DNA of 64,000 bases from an uncultured Roseburia sp. (GCA_900756925.1 CAAELX010000054.1:1-64000), one strand, 5' to 3'; shown: positions 33,768-42,756, counted from the first letter of the stretch. A program made the numbers and translations. Notes: generated by a model not told the origin, from the letters alone.

Positions 33768-36293
33768 GTGCGGAAGAGTACGATAAAAATAATAGTCCTG
33801 CCGGTCATTTTTATTGTGGCAGTGATCTTATTCAGTATCATGACAAATCAGACGAATGAGGATCTTACAACGGAGATGGCGAATGCCACGCTCCCGGTTG
33901 TCACGCTGTATGAAAACCAGACGGCGGTGAACGAGCTGTACGGCTATACCGGGGAGATGGATGCGGCTTATATGCGGGATACGATCACACCGGTGGATGA
34001 GAGCAGACAGCTTCCGGTGACAATCCAGACGTATCAGACGGCGGTAGATAAGATTTCCTACGAGATCCGCAGCATGGATGCGAAGCGTCTGATCGCAAAT
34101 GCGGATGTCACCTCTTATAAAGAAAAAAAGGGGACGATCGAATTAAACCTTACGATCCAGAACCTTCTGGAAAAAGATGAGGAGTATCTGCTTGTGATCG
34201 AGCTTGAGAGCGGCGATCAGACGATCCGTTACTATACGAGGATCATAGAGCCGCAGGACTGCTACGTGAAGGAGTGTGTGAAATTTGTGGAGCAGTTCCA
34301 CAACACGACATTTGACCCGGATACATTAGATACGTTAAGTACCTATCTGGAACGGACGACAGGGGATAATGATACGCTGCAATATGTATCGTTAAACAAT
34401 TCCTTAAGCCAGGTCGGCTGGGGCAGCTTTCAGGGCAAACAGCTGACCACCCCGGTTCCTTCCGTGAAGGAGATCACGCCGACGTATAACGTTATTGTTT
34501 TAAACTATGTGGTGACAAGGGTTGGAGAGAATGGTGAGAGTGAATATTATAATGTAGAGGAATATTACAGGGTGCGGTATTCGAGCTCACGCATGTATTT
34601 GCTGAACTTCGAGCGTACGATGGAGGAAATCTTCCGCGCGGAGAACGGCAGTATCACGGAAGATACGATCAATCTCGGCATCCGCTCCGGAAATGTGGAG
34701 TATCAGACGAACGAGGCGGGCAGCGTGGTCGCATTTGTGCAGGAAGGAGAACTGTGGAGCTACAATCAGGCAGAGAATACCCTTGCAAAGGTATTCAGCT
34801 TCCGCGGTTATGAAGGCATTGACGAGCGGGAAAACCACGGCGAGCATGATATCAAAATCGTGAGTATCGACGAGGCAGGCAGCATGGAGTATATCGTCTA
34901 CGGTTATATGAACCGCGGCATCCACGAGGGTTGTGTCGGAATCGCTGTGTACCATTATGACAGTCTTGCAAACTCAAATGAGGAGCAGGTATTTATTCCG
35001 TCAGACATGTCCTTTGAAGTGATGAAGTCGGAGCTTGGCCAGCTTATGTACGCGACGGACAGCGGCGAGTTCTACATTATGGTGGATGGCGATGTCTACG
35101 GAATTGACTTAAATACCCTGGAGACGAGAGTGATTGCGGAAGGGCTGACCGATGAGGCATATGCGATCTCGGAGAGCAACCGTTATCTGGCATGGATCGA
35201 CGCAGATCAGGTGTATGCGGGTACGACACTACACATCATGGATTTTGTGACAGAGAAAGTGACCGATGTCACAGAAGGTCCAGCAAAATACGTCAGACCG
35301 CTCGGCTTTATGGAGGAAGACTTCATCTACGGTGTGGCGAACAGTGCGGATGTTCTTGTGGATGCCGCCGGAAGGACGACATTCCCGATGTATCAGGTGA
35401 AGATTATGGATACGGCGTCGGAGGAGCATGACATTTTAAAAACTTATGAAAAAGCTGGTTTCTATGTGCAGGGGATCACGATCAGTGAGGATACCATTTA
35501 CTTAAATCGCATACAGAATAACGGAACCGCCTATGTGGATGCCAACCAGGATATGATCCGCAACCGCGAGAGTGATAAGGCCAATACGGTCAGCATTACG
35601 ACCGCAGTAAGTGAAGAGAAGGAGACACAGGTGCAGATCGCGTTAGCGGACAGCGGAAAGAAGAAAAGCCCGAAGATCCTGACACCGAAGGAGACTATCT
35701 TAGAGGAGAAGCGGGAAGTATCGTTAAAGAAGGAGAACGGAACGCTCCGCTATTATGTCTATGTGAAGGGAACTGTGACGAAAACGAGCGACAGTGTTTC
35801 AGAGGCTGTGATCGCCGCAAATGAGCAGATGGGAGTCGTGATCGGAGATAATCAGCAGTACGTCTGGAAACGGTCGAGAAAGGCATCCCAGACGTCTTTA
35901 AGCGATATCACAGCGGGTGATGAGGATGCAGGAAGAGGAAGCGTCGTGCAGTGTGTGAATGCGATGCTTGGAAAAGAAGGTTTTCATATCAGTGTGGGAG
36001 CGCTTGTCGACCAGGGACAGACGCCGAAGGAAGTCCTTGTAAATACCTTAAAGGATGCGACCGTTTTAGACCTGACCGGATGTACTGTGGATGAGGTGCT
36101 CTATTATGTCAGCAACGGAAGTCCTGTATTTGCGCTGACCGGAACGAACGATGCAGTGCTCATTGTCGGCTATGATACAGGCGGTGTGCAGCTGTATGAC
36201 CCGGTACAGGGAAGTATTTCACGTAAGACGGTTGAGGAAGCGGATGAAATATTTTTTCAGGCAGGCAGTGTCTTCTTTACATATTTGAAATAA
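33768..36293 (+). CDS. Large exported membrane-anchored protein with degenerate C39-like end
   Basis: 841 residues from GTG 33768, chosen because AGGAGG lies 6 bases upstream. A short basic start and one membrane span (~5-25) are followed by an extracellular body of ~800 residues. Its middle has repeated beta segments suggestive of a propeller-like fold (SVVAFVQEGELWSYN, EFYIMVDGDVYGIDLNTLETRVI, YLAWIDADQVYAGTTLHIMD). The last ~130 residues resemble C39-type papain-fold peptidases (GSVVQCVNAMLG near the Cys; NDAVLIVGYDTGGVQLYDP near the His), but the catalytic His appears replaced by Asp. A structural or binding role is more likely than proteolysis. Confidence 0.75.
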   Translation: MRKSTIKIIVLPVIFIVAVILFSIMTNQTNEDLTTEMANATLPVVTLYENQTAVNELYGYTGEMDAAYMRDTITPVDESRQLPVTIQTYQTAVDKISYEIRSMDAKRLIANADVTSYKEKKGTIELNLTIQNLLEKDEEYLLVIELESGDQTIRYYTRIIEPQDCYVKECVKFVEQFHNTTFDPDTLDTLSTYLERTTGDNDTLQYVSLNNSLSQVGWGSFQGKQLTTPVPSVKEITPTYNVIVLNYVVTRVGENGESEYYNVEEYYRVRYSSSRMYLLNFERTMEEIFRAENGSITEDTINLGIRSGNVEYQTNEAGSVVAFVQEGELWSYNQAENTLAKVFSFRGYEGIDERENHGEHDIKIVSIDEAGSMEYIVYGYMNRGIHEGCVGIAVYHYDSLANSNEEQVFIPSDMSFEVMKSELGQLMYATDSGEFYIMVDGDVYGIDLNTLETRVIAEGLTDEAYAISESNRYLAWIDADQVYAGTTLHIMDFVTEKVTDVTEGPAKYVRPLGFMEEDFIYGVANSADVLVDAAGRTTFPMYQVKIMDTASEEHDILKTYEKAGFYVQGITISEDTIYLNRIQNNGTAYVDANQDMIRNRESDKANTVSITTAVSEEKETQVQIALADSGKKKSPKILTPKETILEEKREVSLKKENGTLRYYVYVKGTVTKTSDSVSEAVIAANEQMGVVIGDNQQYVWKRSRKASQTSLSDITAGDEDAGRGSVVQCVNAMLGKEGFHISVGALVDQGQTPKEVLVNTLKDATVLDLTGCTVDEVLYYVSNGSPVFALTGTNDAVLIVGYDTGGVQLYDPVQGSISRKTVEEADEIFFQAGSVFFTYLK

Positions 36294-36370
36294 AAAGCAG
36301 AAAAAGTGCATAAATTTTAAGGGACAACGATGCTTCCTTCGTGGAACTTTAACAGTTTTTGACGGATTGC

Positions 36371-36399
36371 TTGCAAAATCCTTTCATATAGGGTATATT
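36371..36399 (+). promoter_or_regulatory. Promoter of the second HPr-like gene
   Basis: TTGCAA (36371-36376), 17-base spacer, TATATT (36394-36399). Confidence 0.65.
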
Positions 36400-36448
36400 T
36401 TGAAGAGTATGAAAAAAACCGCTGTAGATTTAAGAGGAAGTGAGTGAC

Positions 36449-36703
36449 ATGAGCAGGAAAGAGATCGTAGTTTCAAATGTTTCAGAAGAACATAATAACC
36501 CAATCGCCGAATTAGTTCAGGTGGCCTGTCGGTTTGACAGCGAGATCATTTTAGAGAGTGAGAATCGCAGAATCAATGCCAAGAGCATTATGGGAATTAT
36601 GGCATTCAATCCTTCTAAGGGAATGACAGTTAATATCGAGGCTAACGGAAGAGATGAAGAAGAAGCATTAGATGCAATGGAAAAGTTTTTAGTGTGTGAG
36701 TAG
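36449..36703 (+). CDS. HPr-like protein with altered active site (HNNP instead of HARP)
   Basis: 84 residues, full HPr length. EEHNNPIAELVQVA aligns with GIHARPATVLVQTA of HPr: the His is kept but Arg17, needed for phosphoryl transfer, is Asn. The Ser46 region is well kept (NAKSIMGIMAF), as is the C-terminal helix (DEEEALDAMEKFL). It may be phosphorylated by HPr kinase but is unlikely to be the general PTS carrier. The ATG at 36449 is preferred to GTG 36440 on spacing from AGAGGA. It lies 27 bases before the DUF6465 gene, so the two may be co-transcribed. Confidence 0.85.
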   Translation: MSRKEIVVSNVSEEHNNPIAELVQVACRFDSEIILESENRRINAKSIMGIMAFNPSKGMTVNIEANGRDEEEALDAMEKFLVCE

Positions 36704-36730
36704 GGAAGATCTGTCAGAAGGAGGATCGTT

Positions 36731-37171
36731 ATGAGAAAGAAAACAACAACAGCAAAGAGTGCAGTAAGAGCCGCTGCAGCAGAGGCAAAAGCGGTAGAGG
36801 CAAAGGCAGCTGAAGCAGCACTGGTGGAAGAGAAGCCAGCTGAAGTGAAAGAAGAAGTAAAAGCTCCTGTAGAAGAGGAAGCAGCAAAAGAGCCTGCAAA
36901 GAAAGCAGCAAAACCGGCTGCAAAGAAGCCAGCAACCAAAGCAGCACCAGCAAAGAAAGAAAAAGAAGAAGTAAAACCGGAAGTATATATCCAGTTCCAG
37001 GGACAGGAAGCAGTTGTAGAAGAAGTGATCGAGAAGGCTAAGAAACAGTTCGTAGACGAAGGTCACAGAATGTCTACCATTAAGACTATCCAGGTATATC
37101 TGAAACCGGAAGAATACGCAGCATACTACGTGATCAACCAGAAACATGCCGGAAGAGTAGATTTGTTCTAA
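36731..37171 (+). CDS. DUF6465-type protein with Ala/Lys-rich N-terminus
   Basis: A 146-residue protein. Residues ~1-80 are low-complexity Ala/Lys/Glu/Pro (histone-H1-like, e.g. KKAAKPAAKKPATKAAPAKK). Residues ~82-146 form a compact domain (EVYIQFQGQEAVVEEVIEKA ... IKTIQVYLKPEEYAAYYVINQ) that I recognise as DUF6465, of unknown function. The basic tail suggests nucleic-acid contact, by inference. AGAAGGAGG precedes the ATG. Confidence 0.85.
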   Translation: MRKKTTTAKSAVRAAAAEAKAVEAKAAEAALVEEKPAEVKEEVKAPVEEEAAKEPAKKAAKPAAKKPATKAAPAKKEKEEVKPEVYIQFQGQEAVVEEVIEKAKKQFVDEGHRMSTIKTIQVYLKPEEYAAYYVINQKHAGRVDLF

Positions 37172-37198
37172 AGCGCATATAGATATATAGGAAGATAG

Positions 37199-37247
37199 GA
37201 GAAGCCAGAAGCTTAAGGAATGTTAAGCTTCTGGCTTCTCTTTATTT
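37199..37247 (+). terminator. Strong terminator after DUF6465 gene
   Basis: An 18-base perfect stem (37199-37216 with 37223-37240, core AGCCAGAAGCTTAA) with a 6-base loop and TTTATTT. Confidence 0.9.
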
Positions 37248-37265
37248 GTACAAGATACAAGTATG

Positions 37266-37299
37266 AAAAATGCCCCGGATTGAAGTCCGGGGCGTTTTT
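37266..37299. terminator. GC-rich terminator, probably for prs
   Basis: GCCCCGGA/TCCGGGGC with a 6-base loop, flanked by A-run and T-run, so functional on the minus strand after prs and also a backup on the plus strand. Confidence 0.88.
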
Positions 37300-37312
37300 A
37301 ACGTATCTTCTA

Positions 37313-38491
37313 TTATTTATGCTCTTCTCTGTACTTAGAAACCAGTCTCTGGATTCTGTCATAAGGATTGAGCAGATCACTGATGGAGGAGTCATGGTTT
37401 AACGTATCGATGATGTATGCGATGTACTTGCTCATATCACAGTTGATATAATATGGCTTGGAGAGAAGCTCCGGTGTCTGGTAGGTTAAGTTTGTGGTAA
37501 CGACTTTGTAGATTGTTCCGTCTGCAACTGCCTTGTCGAAACGGTCGAGACCGTTTGTGAACAGGCCGAAGGTAGAGACAACAAAGATACGGTTTGCTTT
37601 TCTCTTCTTAAGCTCTGTGGCAACGTCGATCATACTCTCACCGGAGGAAATCATATCGTCGATGATGATGACATCTTTGCCCTCTACAGAGGAACCTAAG
37701 AATTCATGGGCAACGATCGGGTTACGTCCGTCTACGATCTGACTATAGTCACGACGTTTATAGAACATACCCATATCCACACCGAGCACGTTTGCAAGGT
37801 AAACGGCACGGTTCGTACCACCTTCATCCGGAGAGATGATCATTAAGTGGTCGTTGTCAAGCTTTAAGTCATCACAGTTTCTTAAGATACCTTTGATGAA
37901 CTGGTAAGCAGGCTGAACGGTCTCGAACCCTTTGAGCGGGATAGCGTTCTGGACACGAGGGTCATGGGCATCGAATGTGATGATATTGTCAACGCCCATA
38001 GAAGTCAGCTCCTGCAGGGCAAGTGCACAGTCTAAGGACTCACGTGCGGTACGCTTATGCTGACGGCTCTCGTATAAGAACGGGATAATGGCTGTGATAC
38101 GTTTTGCTTTACCACCGGCAGCGGCAATAATACGTTTCAGGTCAGCGTAGTGGTCATCCGGGGACATATGGTTCTGGTGACCGGAAACAGAGTAGGTGAT
38201 GCTGTAGTTGGTAACGTCGACAAGCAGATATAAGTCGTATCCACGGACAGACTCTTTGATGATACCTTTTGCCTCACCTGATCCGAAACGCGGAACAGCA
38301 GTAGGGATAATGTAAGAGTCACGGTGATAGCCCTTGAATGCAACGTCATTTAAGTGCTGGTGCTGTCTTTTCTCTCTCCAGCCGACTAAGTACTCGTCGA
38401 CTTTGGCACCTAATTCTTCGCAGCTCTTTAAGGGGATTAAGCCTAAGGCACCGTCTGGCATGGTTTCTAAGATTCTTTCATCGTTTGGCAT
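37313..38491 (-). CDS. prs: Ribose-phosphate pyrophosphokinase
   Basis: A 392-residue enzyme making PRPP from ribose-5-phosphate and ATP. The phosphoribosyltransferase fold is clear: YESRQHKR, DNIITFDAHDPRVQN, and the PRPP loop DVIIIDDMISSGESMIDVA (~280). It is ~75 residues longer than classic Prs (~315), mainly through an N-terminal extension and inserts, a form I associate with Lachnospiraceae and relatives. PRPP feeds nucleotide, histidine and tryptophan synthesis. AGGAAAA precedes the start. Downstream of the dnaD-dnaI pair on the same strand. Confidence 0.93.
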   Translation of the reverse strand: MPNDERILETMPDGALGLIPLKSCEELGAKVDEYLVGWREKRQHQHLNDVAFKGYHRDSYIIPTAVPRFGSGEAKGIIKESVRGYDLYLLVDVTNYSITYSVSGHQNHMSPDDHYADLKRIIAAAGGKAKRITAIIPFLYESRQHKRTARESLDCALALQELTSMGVDNIITFDAHDPRVQNAIPLKGFETVQPAYQFIKGILRNCDDLKLDNDHLMIISPDEGGTNRAVYLANVLGVDMGMFYKRRDYSQIVDGRNPIVAHEFLGSSVEGKDVIIIDDMISSGESMIDVATELKKRKANRIFVVSTFGLFTNGLDRFDKAVADGTIYKVVTTNLTYQTPELLSKPYYINCDMSKYIAYIIDTLNHDSSISDLLNPYDRIQRLVSKYREEHK

Positions 38492-38568
38492 GAGTGATTT
38501 TCCTCCATAAAATAGATAAACATTAAAATTTATTTCAGTAGATGTAACATAAGGGGATATGGAAACAT

Positions 38569-39549
38569 CTAGTGAATACGTTTTTTCAGGCGGATGTCGT
38601 CTCCGAAAAGCTTTAAGGCATCATAATGGTTCATGATGCGGGAGAACACACGCTCTGAGTAGATATCCATAATCTGACTGAGGTTCAGGTTCGTGGATAT
38701 GATCGTGGACTTCTTGCGAAGAATCCGTTCATTGATGCACAGGAAAAACTGTGAGTTTGTGAAAGAATTGGCAAGCTCAGTTCCAAGATCGTCAATGATT
38801 AAAAGATCACAGTTGAAAATATTCTGGTGTGCTGCGATCGCATCGGCATCTTTTTCAAAGACACCCTTGCTTAATATATCAAATAATTGGAATGCCGTAA
38901 AGTAAATTACGGAATGTCCTGCATCTAATAATTCTTTTGCGATACAGTTCGAGAGAAAAGTTTTTCCGATGCCGGTATCCCCGTAGAAGAGGAGGTTGGA
39001 AAAACTGTCATCAAACTCGTCGATAAAACGGTGGCACCTTGCGACAACTGCCCTTGCAGTGGCAAGTGATGTGAGTCCTGTCGTAGGATTGACGATGTCA
39101 TCGGAGTAATAGTCGAACGATAATGCGTCAAAGTTCTCCGCCTTTAAAATATCCTGGATGTTGGACTGGGCATAGATCAGGTTGATCGCTTGCTGGGTGA
39201 AACAGTGGCATGGTCTGCCGCCGACATACCCGGTGTCCTTACAGTCCGGACATTCATAGACCGGATCGAAATAATCTTCCGGAAGATGAAGCTCTTTTAA
39301 CAGAAGCTTTTTTTCCTCGCAAAGCTCCTTCAAGTGTTTCTTTAACTCCAAAAGGGCACCCTCATCGCCGTCTAAGAGACGTCTTGCAGAGGAGACGGAG
39401 GCAGAGGCAATTTCCGCTTCAATCTCACGGAGCCTCGGAGCGCGCGTGTAGGCGTCCTGTATGCGTGCTTCGGCATCGTGCTTTGCTTTCAACTGTTTTG
39501 CATCATAAGAACGAAAGATTTCGTCATACTGGGAATTACTTAAAGCCAT
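38569..39549 (-). CDS. DnaC/DnaI-like helicase loader ATPase
   Basis: A 326-residue AAA+ protein. The N-terminal coil (~40-105) is followed by a zinc-binding cluster (CPDCKDTGYVGGRPCHC, ~115-131) and the AAA+ core with Walker A GDTGIGKTFLSN (~195), Walker B LLIIDDLGTE (~255) and sensor region STNLNLSQI. Loaders of this family place the replicative helicase on DNA with DnaD and DnaB at initiation or restart. It lies 29 bases after the DnaD-like gene, as an operon. AGGAGACCTG lies close before the ATG. Confidence 0.9.
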   Translation of the reverse strand: MALSNSQYDEIFRSYDAKQLKAKHDAEARIQDAYTRAPRLREIEAEIASASVSSARRLLDGDEGALLELKKHLKELCEEKKLLLKELHLPEDYFDPVYECPDCKDTGYVGGRPCHCFTQQAINLIYAQSNIQDILKAENFDALSFDYYSDDIVNPTTGLTSLATARAVVARCHRFIDEFDDSFSNLLFYGDTGIGKTFLSNCIAKELLDAGHSVIYFTAFQLFDILSKGVFEKDADAIAAHQNIFNCDLLIIDDLGTELANSFTNSQFFLCINERILRKKSTIISTNLNLSQIMDIYSERVFSRIMNHYDALKLFGDDIRLKKRIH

Positions 39550-39578
39550 ATCAGGTCTCCTGGTTGGTAAATGTTATG

Positions 39579-40652
39579 TCACTGTGCAGAGTTAGCAAGC
39601 AGCATCTTTTCGAGATGGTCGTAATCATAGGAACGCTGCTCGAAGTTGTTAAACTTATTCTTAGAAGGCTGTGGGGCTGATGCGGCTGCATGGGCAGCGG
39701 TCTGTCTCTTCTTCTGGTGTGCCTCATCGAGCCTTACGATGTCTGCTAAAGTAGTGACACCGTGCTTCTTCCAGCTTGCAAGAATCGAATCAATATATTC
39801 AAACTTCGGCTGGTGGATGGACTGGATCGTCCGCTCACAGGCAGCTGTGATAACTTCCATGGAAAAACCGTATTCTGAACGCCAGCGGTCAATGTAAGCG
39901 GTCTCGGAAGGGACGAGGTTTCGTCCTGTGATACCGAGTGCCTTCATGACGGCAAAGTAGACCTGGCTGTGGATGTTAGCAAGCTGTTTTGCCTCCTCCG
40001 CGTTCGATACGTGGCTGTCCGCCCATGCAAGGGCAACTTTTTCTATGTAACGGATGCTCGTATGTCCTTTGCTGACACAGTACTCAATTAGATATTCGAT
40101 CAAGTCTGCAGAGAAACCGAGCCCGTCATACCAGTAGAGGATACTGTTGATATCGGTAGCTGTTAAGGTGCGTCCTAAGTAGCGCTCTGCGATAAACAGA
40201 AGCTCTTTGATGCATTCCTGGCTGCGGAACTGCCTGATATCCTCGGCGGTGTAAGTCCTGCCTGCCAGCGGTTCCTTTTCCTGTGTCACAGGCGTAGTGC
40301 GCTCTGCGGCAGATACCTGAGCGGCGGAAACTGTTTCCGTCTGCTTCTTTCTGCTTCTGGCATCCAGAAAACAGACCCCGGTGAGGTTCTCTTCACCGTC
40401 ATACTCGAGACGGAGCAGTTGCATCCGCTCCCAGTAGCTTAGGGCACGTCGGATATCCTTTTCCGTGTGTTCGAACTTATCTGCCATGGCAGAGATGGAG
40501 AATGCCGCATCGGTAGATTCAAGCTGCCGTAACAGATAGAGATATATTTTCACAAACTCTCCATTGGCATCGGACATATATTCGTCGATGAAAATGTTCG
40601 ATACGCTTGTGGCAGAGGTATGACTGTCACTATGAAGTGTGATAGTTGCCAT
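39579..40652 (-). CDS. DnaD-like replication initiation protein
   Basis: A 357-residue protein: an N-terminal winged-helix region (SISAMADKFEHTEKDIRRALSYWERMQLL, ~55-90), then two DnaB_2/DnaD C-terminal type helical domains (~155-230 with TDINSILYWYDGLGFSADLIEYLIEYC; ~250-320 with YIDRWRSEYGFSMEVITAACERTI). Such proteins remodel DNA and recruit the helicase loader. The start at 40652 (MATITLHS) follows GGAAAGGAAG; the longer frame to 40760 has no ribosome site and enters the DnaA-box region side. The loader gene follows directly. Confidence 0.88.
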   Translation of the reverse strand: MATITLHSDSHTSATSVSNIFIDEYMSDANGEFVKIYLYLLRQLESTDAAFSISAMADKFEHTEKDIRRALSYWERMQLLRLEYDGEENLTGVCFLDARSRKKQTETVSAAQVSAAERTTPVTQEKEPLAGRTYTAEDIRQFRSQECIKELLFIAERYLGRTLTATDINSILYWYDGLGFSADLIEYLIEYCVSKGHTSIRYIEKVALAWADSHVSNAEEAKQLANIHSQVYFAVMKALGITGRNLVPSETAYIDRWRSEYGFSMEVITAACERTIQSIHQPKFEYIDSILASWKKHGVTTLADIVRLDEAHQKKRQTAAHAAASAPQPSKNKFNNFEQRSYDYDHLEKMLLANSAQ

Positions 40653-40791
40653 AATTGTACTTCCTTTCCTGTCAGTATGACCGCGTGATTGGCAAACGAT
40701 ACTGATCCGCCACAAATTATAGCACAGCAGACCGGAAAAGAGAAGTGCAATTTCACCCACAAACCGCGTAAAATCAAGGCTTCCTCAAAAT

Positions 40792-40971
40792 TGTGGATAA
40801 TGTGGATAAAATGGGGGAAAAAGATTTGATTTTCACAGAAAACTTCCGGAAACCGCTAAAATGGGGCATTAGAGCAAAGTTTACATAAAATGTGGATAAC
40901 TTTATGTAAACAAAAAAATCCACATTCAATCGTTGAAGTTTTCCCCAATTGAATGTGGATAATGTGGATAA
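40792..40971. promoter_or_regulatory. Cluster of five perfect DnaA boxes
   Basis: The 9-mer TGTGGATAA (complement of the DnaA box TTATCCACA) occurs exactly at 40792, 40801, 40891, 40954 and 40963, all in one orientation and as two abutting pairs flanking a single box. The central box sits in the loop of a perfect inverted repeat GTTTACATAAA/TTTATGTAAAC (40879-40911). A 13-base inverted repeat (40919-40931 with 40948-40960) includes a sixth, imperfect, inverted site. The region is AT-rich and non-coding, between murC and the dnaD-dnaI operon. It may regulate that operon by DnaA, titrate DnaA, or act as an origin-like site. Confidence 0.88.
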
Positions 40972-40972
40972 C

Positions 40973-42352
40973 TTATCTGCCAAGCAGGTTTTCGCCAACA
41001 TTTACAATGTCTCCGGCTCCCATAGTTATCAACAAATCACCGTTTATACAGTTTTCCAGTAAATATTTCTCGATTTCGGTAAAAGATGGGAAATAGTGGC
41101 ACTCGGTGCCTTTTTTCTTTAACTTTGCCTCAATATCCCTTGAACTGATGCCGTAAGTGTTCTTCTCGCGGGCTGCGTAGATGTCTGCTAAGACAACAAC
41201 ATCTGCCATGGAAAGGACGTCTGCAAAATCGTCTAAGAACGCTTTGGTTCTTGAGTAGGTATGTGGCTGGAATACGAGTACGAGACGTTTGTGCGGGTAT
41301 TTTAACGCGGCGGTTAAAGTGGCACGGATTTCAGTCGGATGATGTGCGTAATCGTCGATCACAGTGACACCGTCCACTTCTCCTTTGTACTGGAACCGTC
41401 TGTCTGCACCGCCGAATGCTGTGATACCGGCGGCGATATCCTTCTCATCGAGCTTTAAGTCGAGGGAGAGCGCAATGGCAGCGAGTGCGTTGGACACGTT
41501 GTGGAGTCCAGGCACATGTAAAGCTATGTCCATAACTTTCCTGCCGTGGTACATAGCAGTGAAGGAAGCACATGCCTTCTCATCGAAAGTGATCTGCTCC
41601 GGGTAGAAGTCACAGGCATCGCTCATGCCGTAGGTGATGACCTGGGCTGGAAGTCCTTCCACGATCGACTGATAGTTCTCTATCTCGCCGTTGATAATAA
41701 TCGCTCCATCCTCTTTCGTGTTGGATGCGAACTGGCGGAAGGAGTGGCGGATGTCATCAAGATCCTTAAAGAAATCGAGATGTTCCGCTTCTATGTTTAA
41801 AATAATGCTGTATTTCGGACGGAAATTTAAAAAACTGTTCGTGTACTCACATGCTTCTGAAATAAAAACGTCAGACTTGCCGACACGCAGGTTCCCACCG
41901 ATCGCCTTTAAGATGCCACCGACGGTGATGGTCGGATCTTTCTTCGCCTGTAACAGAATCTGGGAAATCATGGAAGTTGTGGTCGTCTTTCCGTGCGTTC
42001 CGGCAACGGCGATGGAGTTCTGATAATTGTCCATGATCTGTCCTAACAGCTCGGCACGGGTGAGCATCGGGATGCCTTTTTCCCTTGCGGTGATAAATTC
42101 GGTGTTATCTTCGCGGATTGCAGCAGTGTAGACGACAAGGTCGATGCCGTTTGTAATATTTTCCGGCTTCTGACCGTAGAACACCTGAATGCCCATATGC
42201 TCTAAGTGTCTGGTCAGGTCAGATTCCTTCGAGTCGGATCCGGAGACTGTAAAATGCTCCTCATGCAGAATTTCTGCGAGACCACTCATGCTGATGCCGC
42301 CGATTCCCATGAAATGGATGTGGATAGGTTTGTTAAAATCAATTTTATACAT
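40973..42352 (-). CDS. murC: UDP-N-acetylmuramate--L-alanine ligase
   Basis: A 459-residue Mur ligase adding L-Ala to UDP-MurNAc in the cytoplasm, the first peptide step of peptidoglycan. Motifs: N-terminal HFMGIGGISMSGLAEIL, ATP loop VAGTHGKTTTTSMI (~115), the LNIEAEHLDFF region, VIDDYAHHPTEI (~335) and LVFQPHTYSRT. The ATG at 42352 (MYKIDFNKPIHIHF) has AAGGCAGG upstream; an ATG 11 codons earlier falls at the edge of a hairpin (42387-42421). Length is standard. Confidence 0.96.
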   Translation of the reverse strand: MYKIDFNKPIHIHFMGIGGISMSGLAEILHEEHFTVSGSDSKESDLTRHLEHMGIQVFYGQKPENITNGIDLVVYTAAIREDNTEFITAREKGIPMLTRAELLGQIMDNYQNSIAVAGTHGKTTTTSMISQILLQAKKDPTITVGGILKAIGGNLRVGKSDVFISEACEYTNSFLNFRPKYSIILNIEAEHLDFFKDLDDIRHSFRQFASNTKEDGAIIINGEIENYQSIVEGLPAQVITYGMSDACDFYPEQITFDEKACASFTAMYHGRKVMDIALHVPGLHNVSNALAAIALSLDLKLDEKDIAAGITAFGGADRRFQYKGEVDGVTVIDDYAHHPTEIRATLTAALKYPHKRLVLVFQPHTYSRTKAFLDDFADVLSMADVVVLADIYAAREKNTYGISSRDIEAKLKKKGTECHYFPSFTEIEKYLLENCINGDLLITMGAGDIVNVGENLLGR

Positions 42353-42386
42353 GATAAGTACCTGCCTTGTTTTTTCTTGATTCATG

Positions 42387-42421
42387 ACAATAGAATGTTC
42401 GCAGAACGTGCATTCTATTGT
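42387..42421 (-). promoter_or_regulatory. Perfect inverted repeat upstream of murC
   Basis: ACAATAGAATG (42387-42397) and CATTCTATTGT (42411-42421), 11 bases each with a 13-base centre, 35 bases upstream of the murC start. It could be an operator or an mRNA hairpin in the murC leader; no T-run follows. Confidence 0.5.
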
Positions 42422-42680
42422 TTATATCTAAAGCAATTATAACCTTATATAAAAATTTTGCAAATTCTTTTGTGCGTGATTTTACAGATTTGCGTACTTT
42501 TGGGTACTGGAAACGTGATGACGTAAGAGGGACAGAATAGTCCGGCAGGAAAAACCGGAAATGTCGTTTTTTTGAGAGTACAGCTGAAAAAAATGTGGAA
42601 ATATATGGAAAAAGGAGCGGGATTTGTGCGTTTTGTCGAAATTTCGGCAAAATACATTTGAAAATTGTGAAAAATGATGT

Positions 42681-42706
42681 ACAAGACATCTGTCTTGTGT
42701 TATACT
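42681..42706 (+). promoter_or_regulatory. glgC -10 region with abutting palindrome
   Basis: ACAAGACA-TC-TGTCTTGT (42681-42698) is a perfect palindrome ending 2 bases before TATACT (42701-42706). No consensus -35 is seen; the palindrome lies in the spacer, a position typical for a regulator site controlling the glycogen genes. Confidence 0.6.
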
Positions 42707-42756
42707 AAATCTATCAGAGGCTAGATAGACTAGTGAAATGACGAGAGGTGATTGAC

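Noticed and set aside
36517..37147. Large minus-strand frames opposite the DUF6465 gene
   Set aside because: Leu/Ser/Phe low-complexity mirror of the Ala/Lys-rich codons of the real gene.
40653..40972. Chromosomal oriC
   Set aside because: DnaA boxes are present but dnaA, dnaN and the usual neighbours are not, so it is listed only as a DnaA-box cluster.
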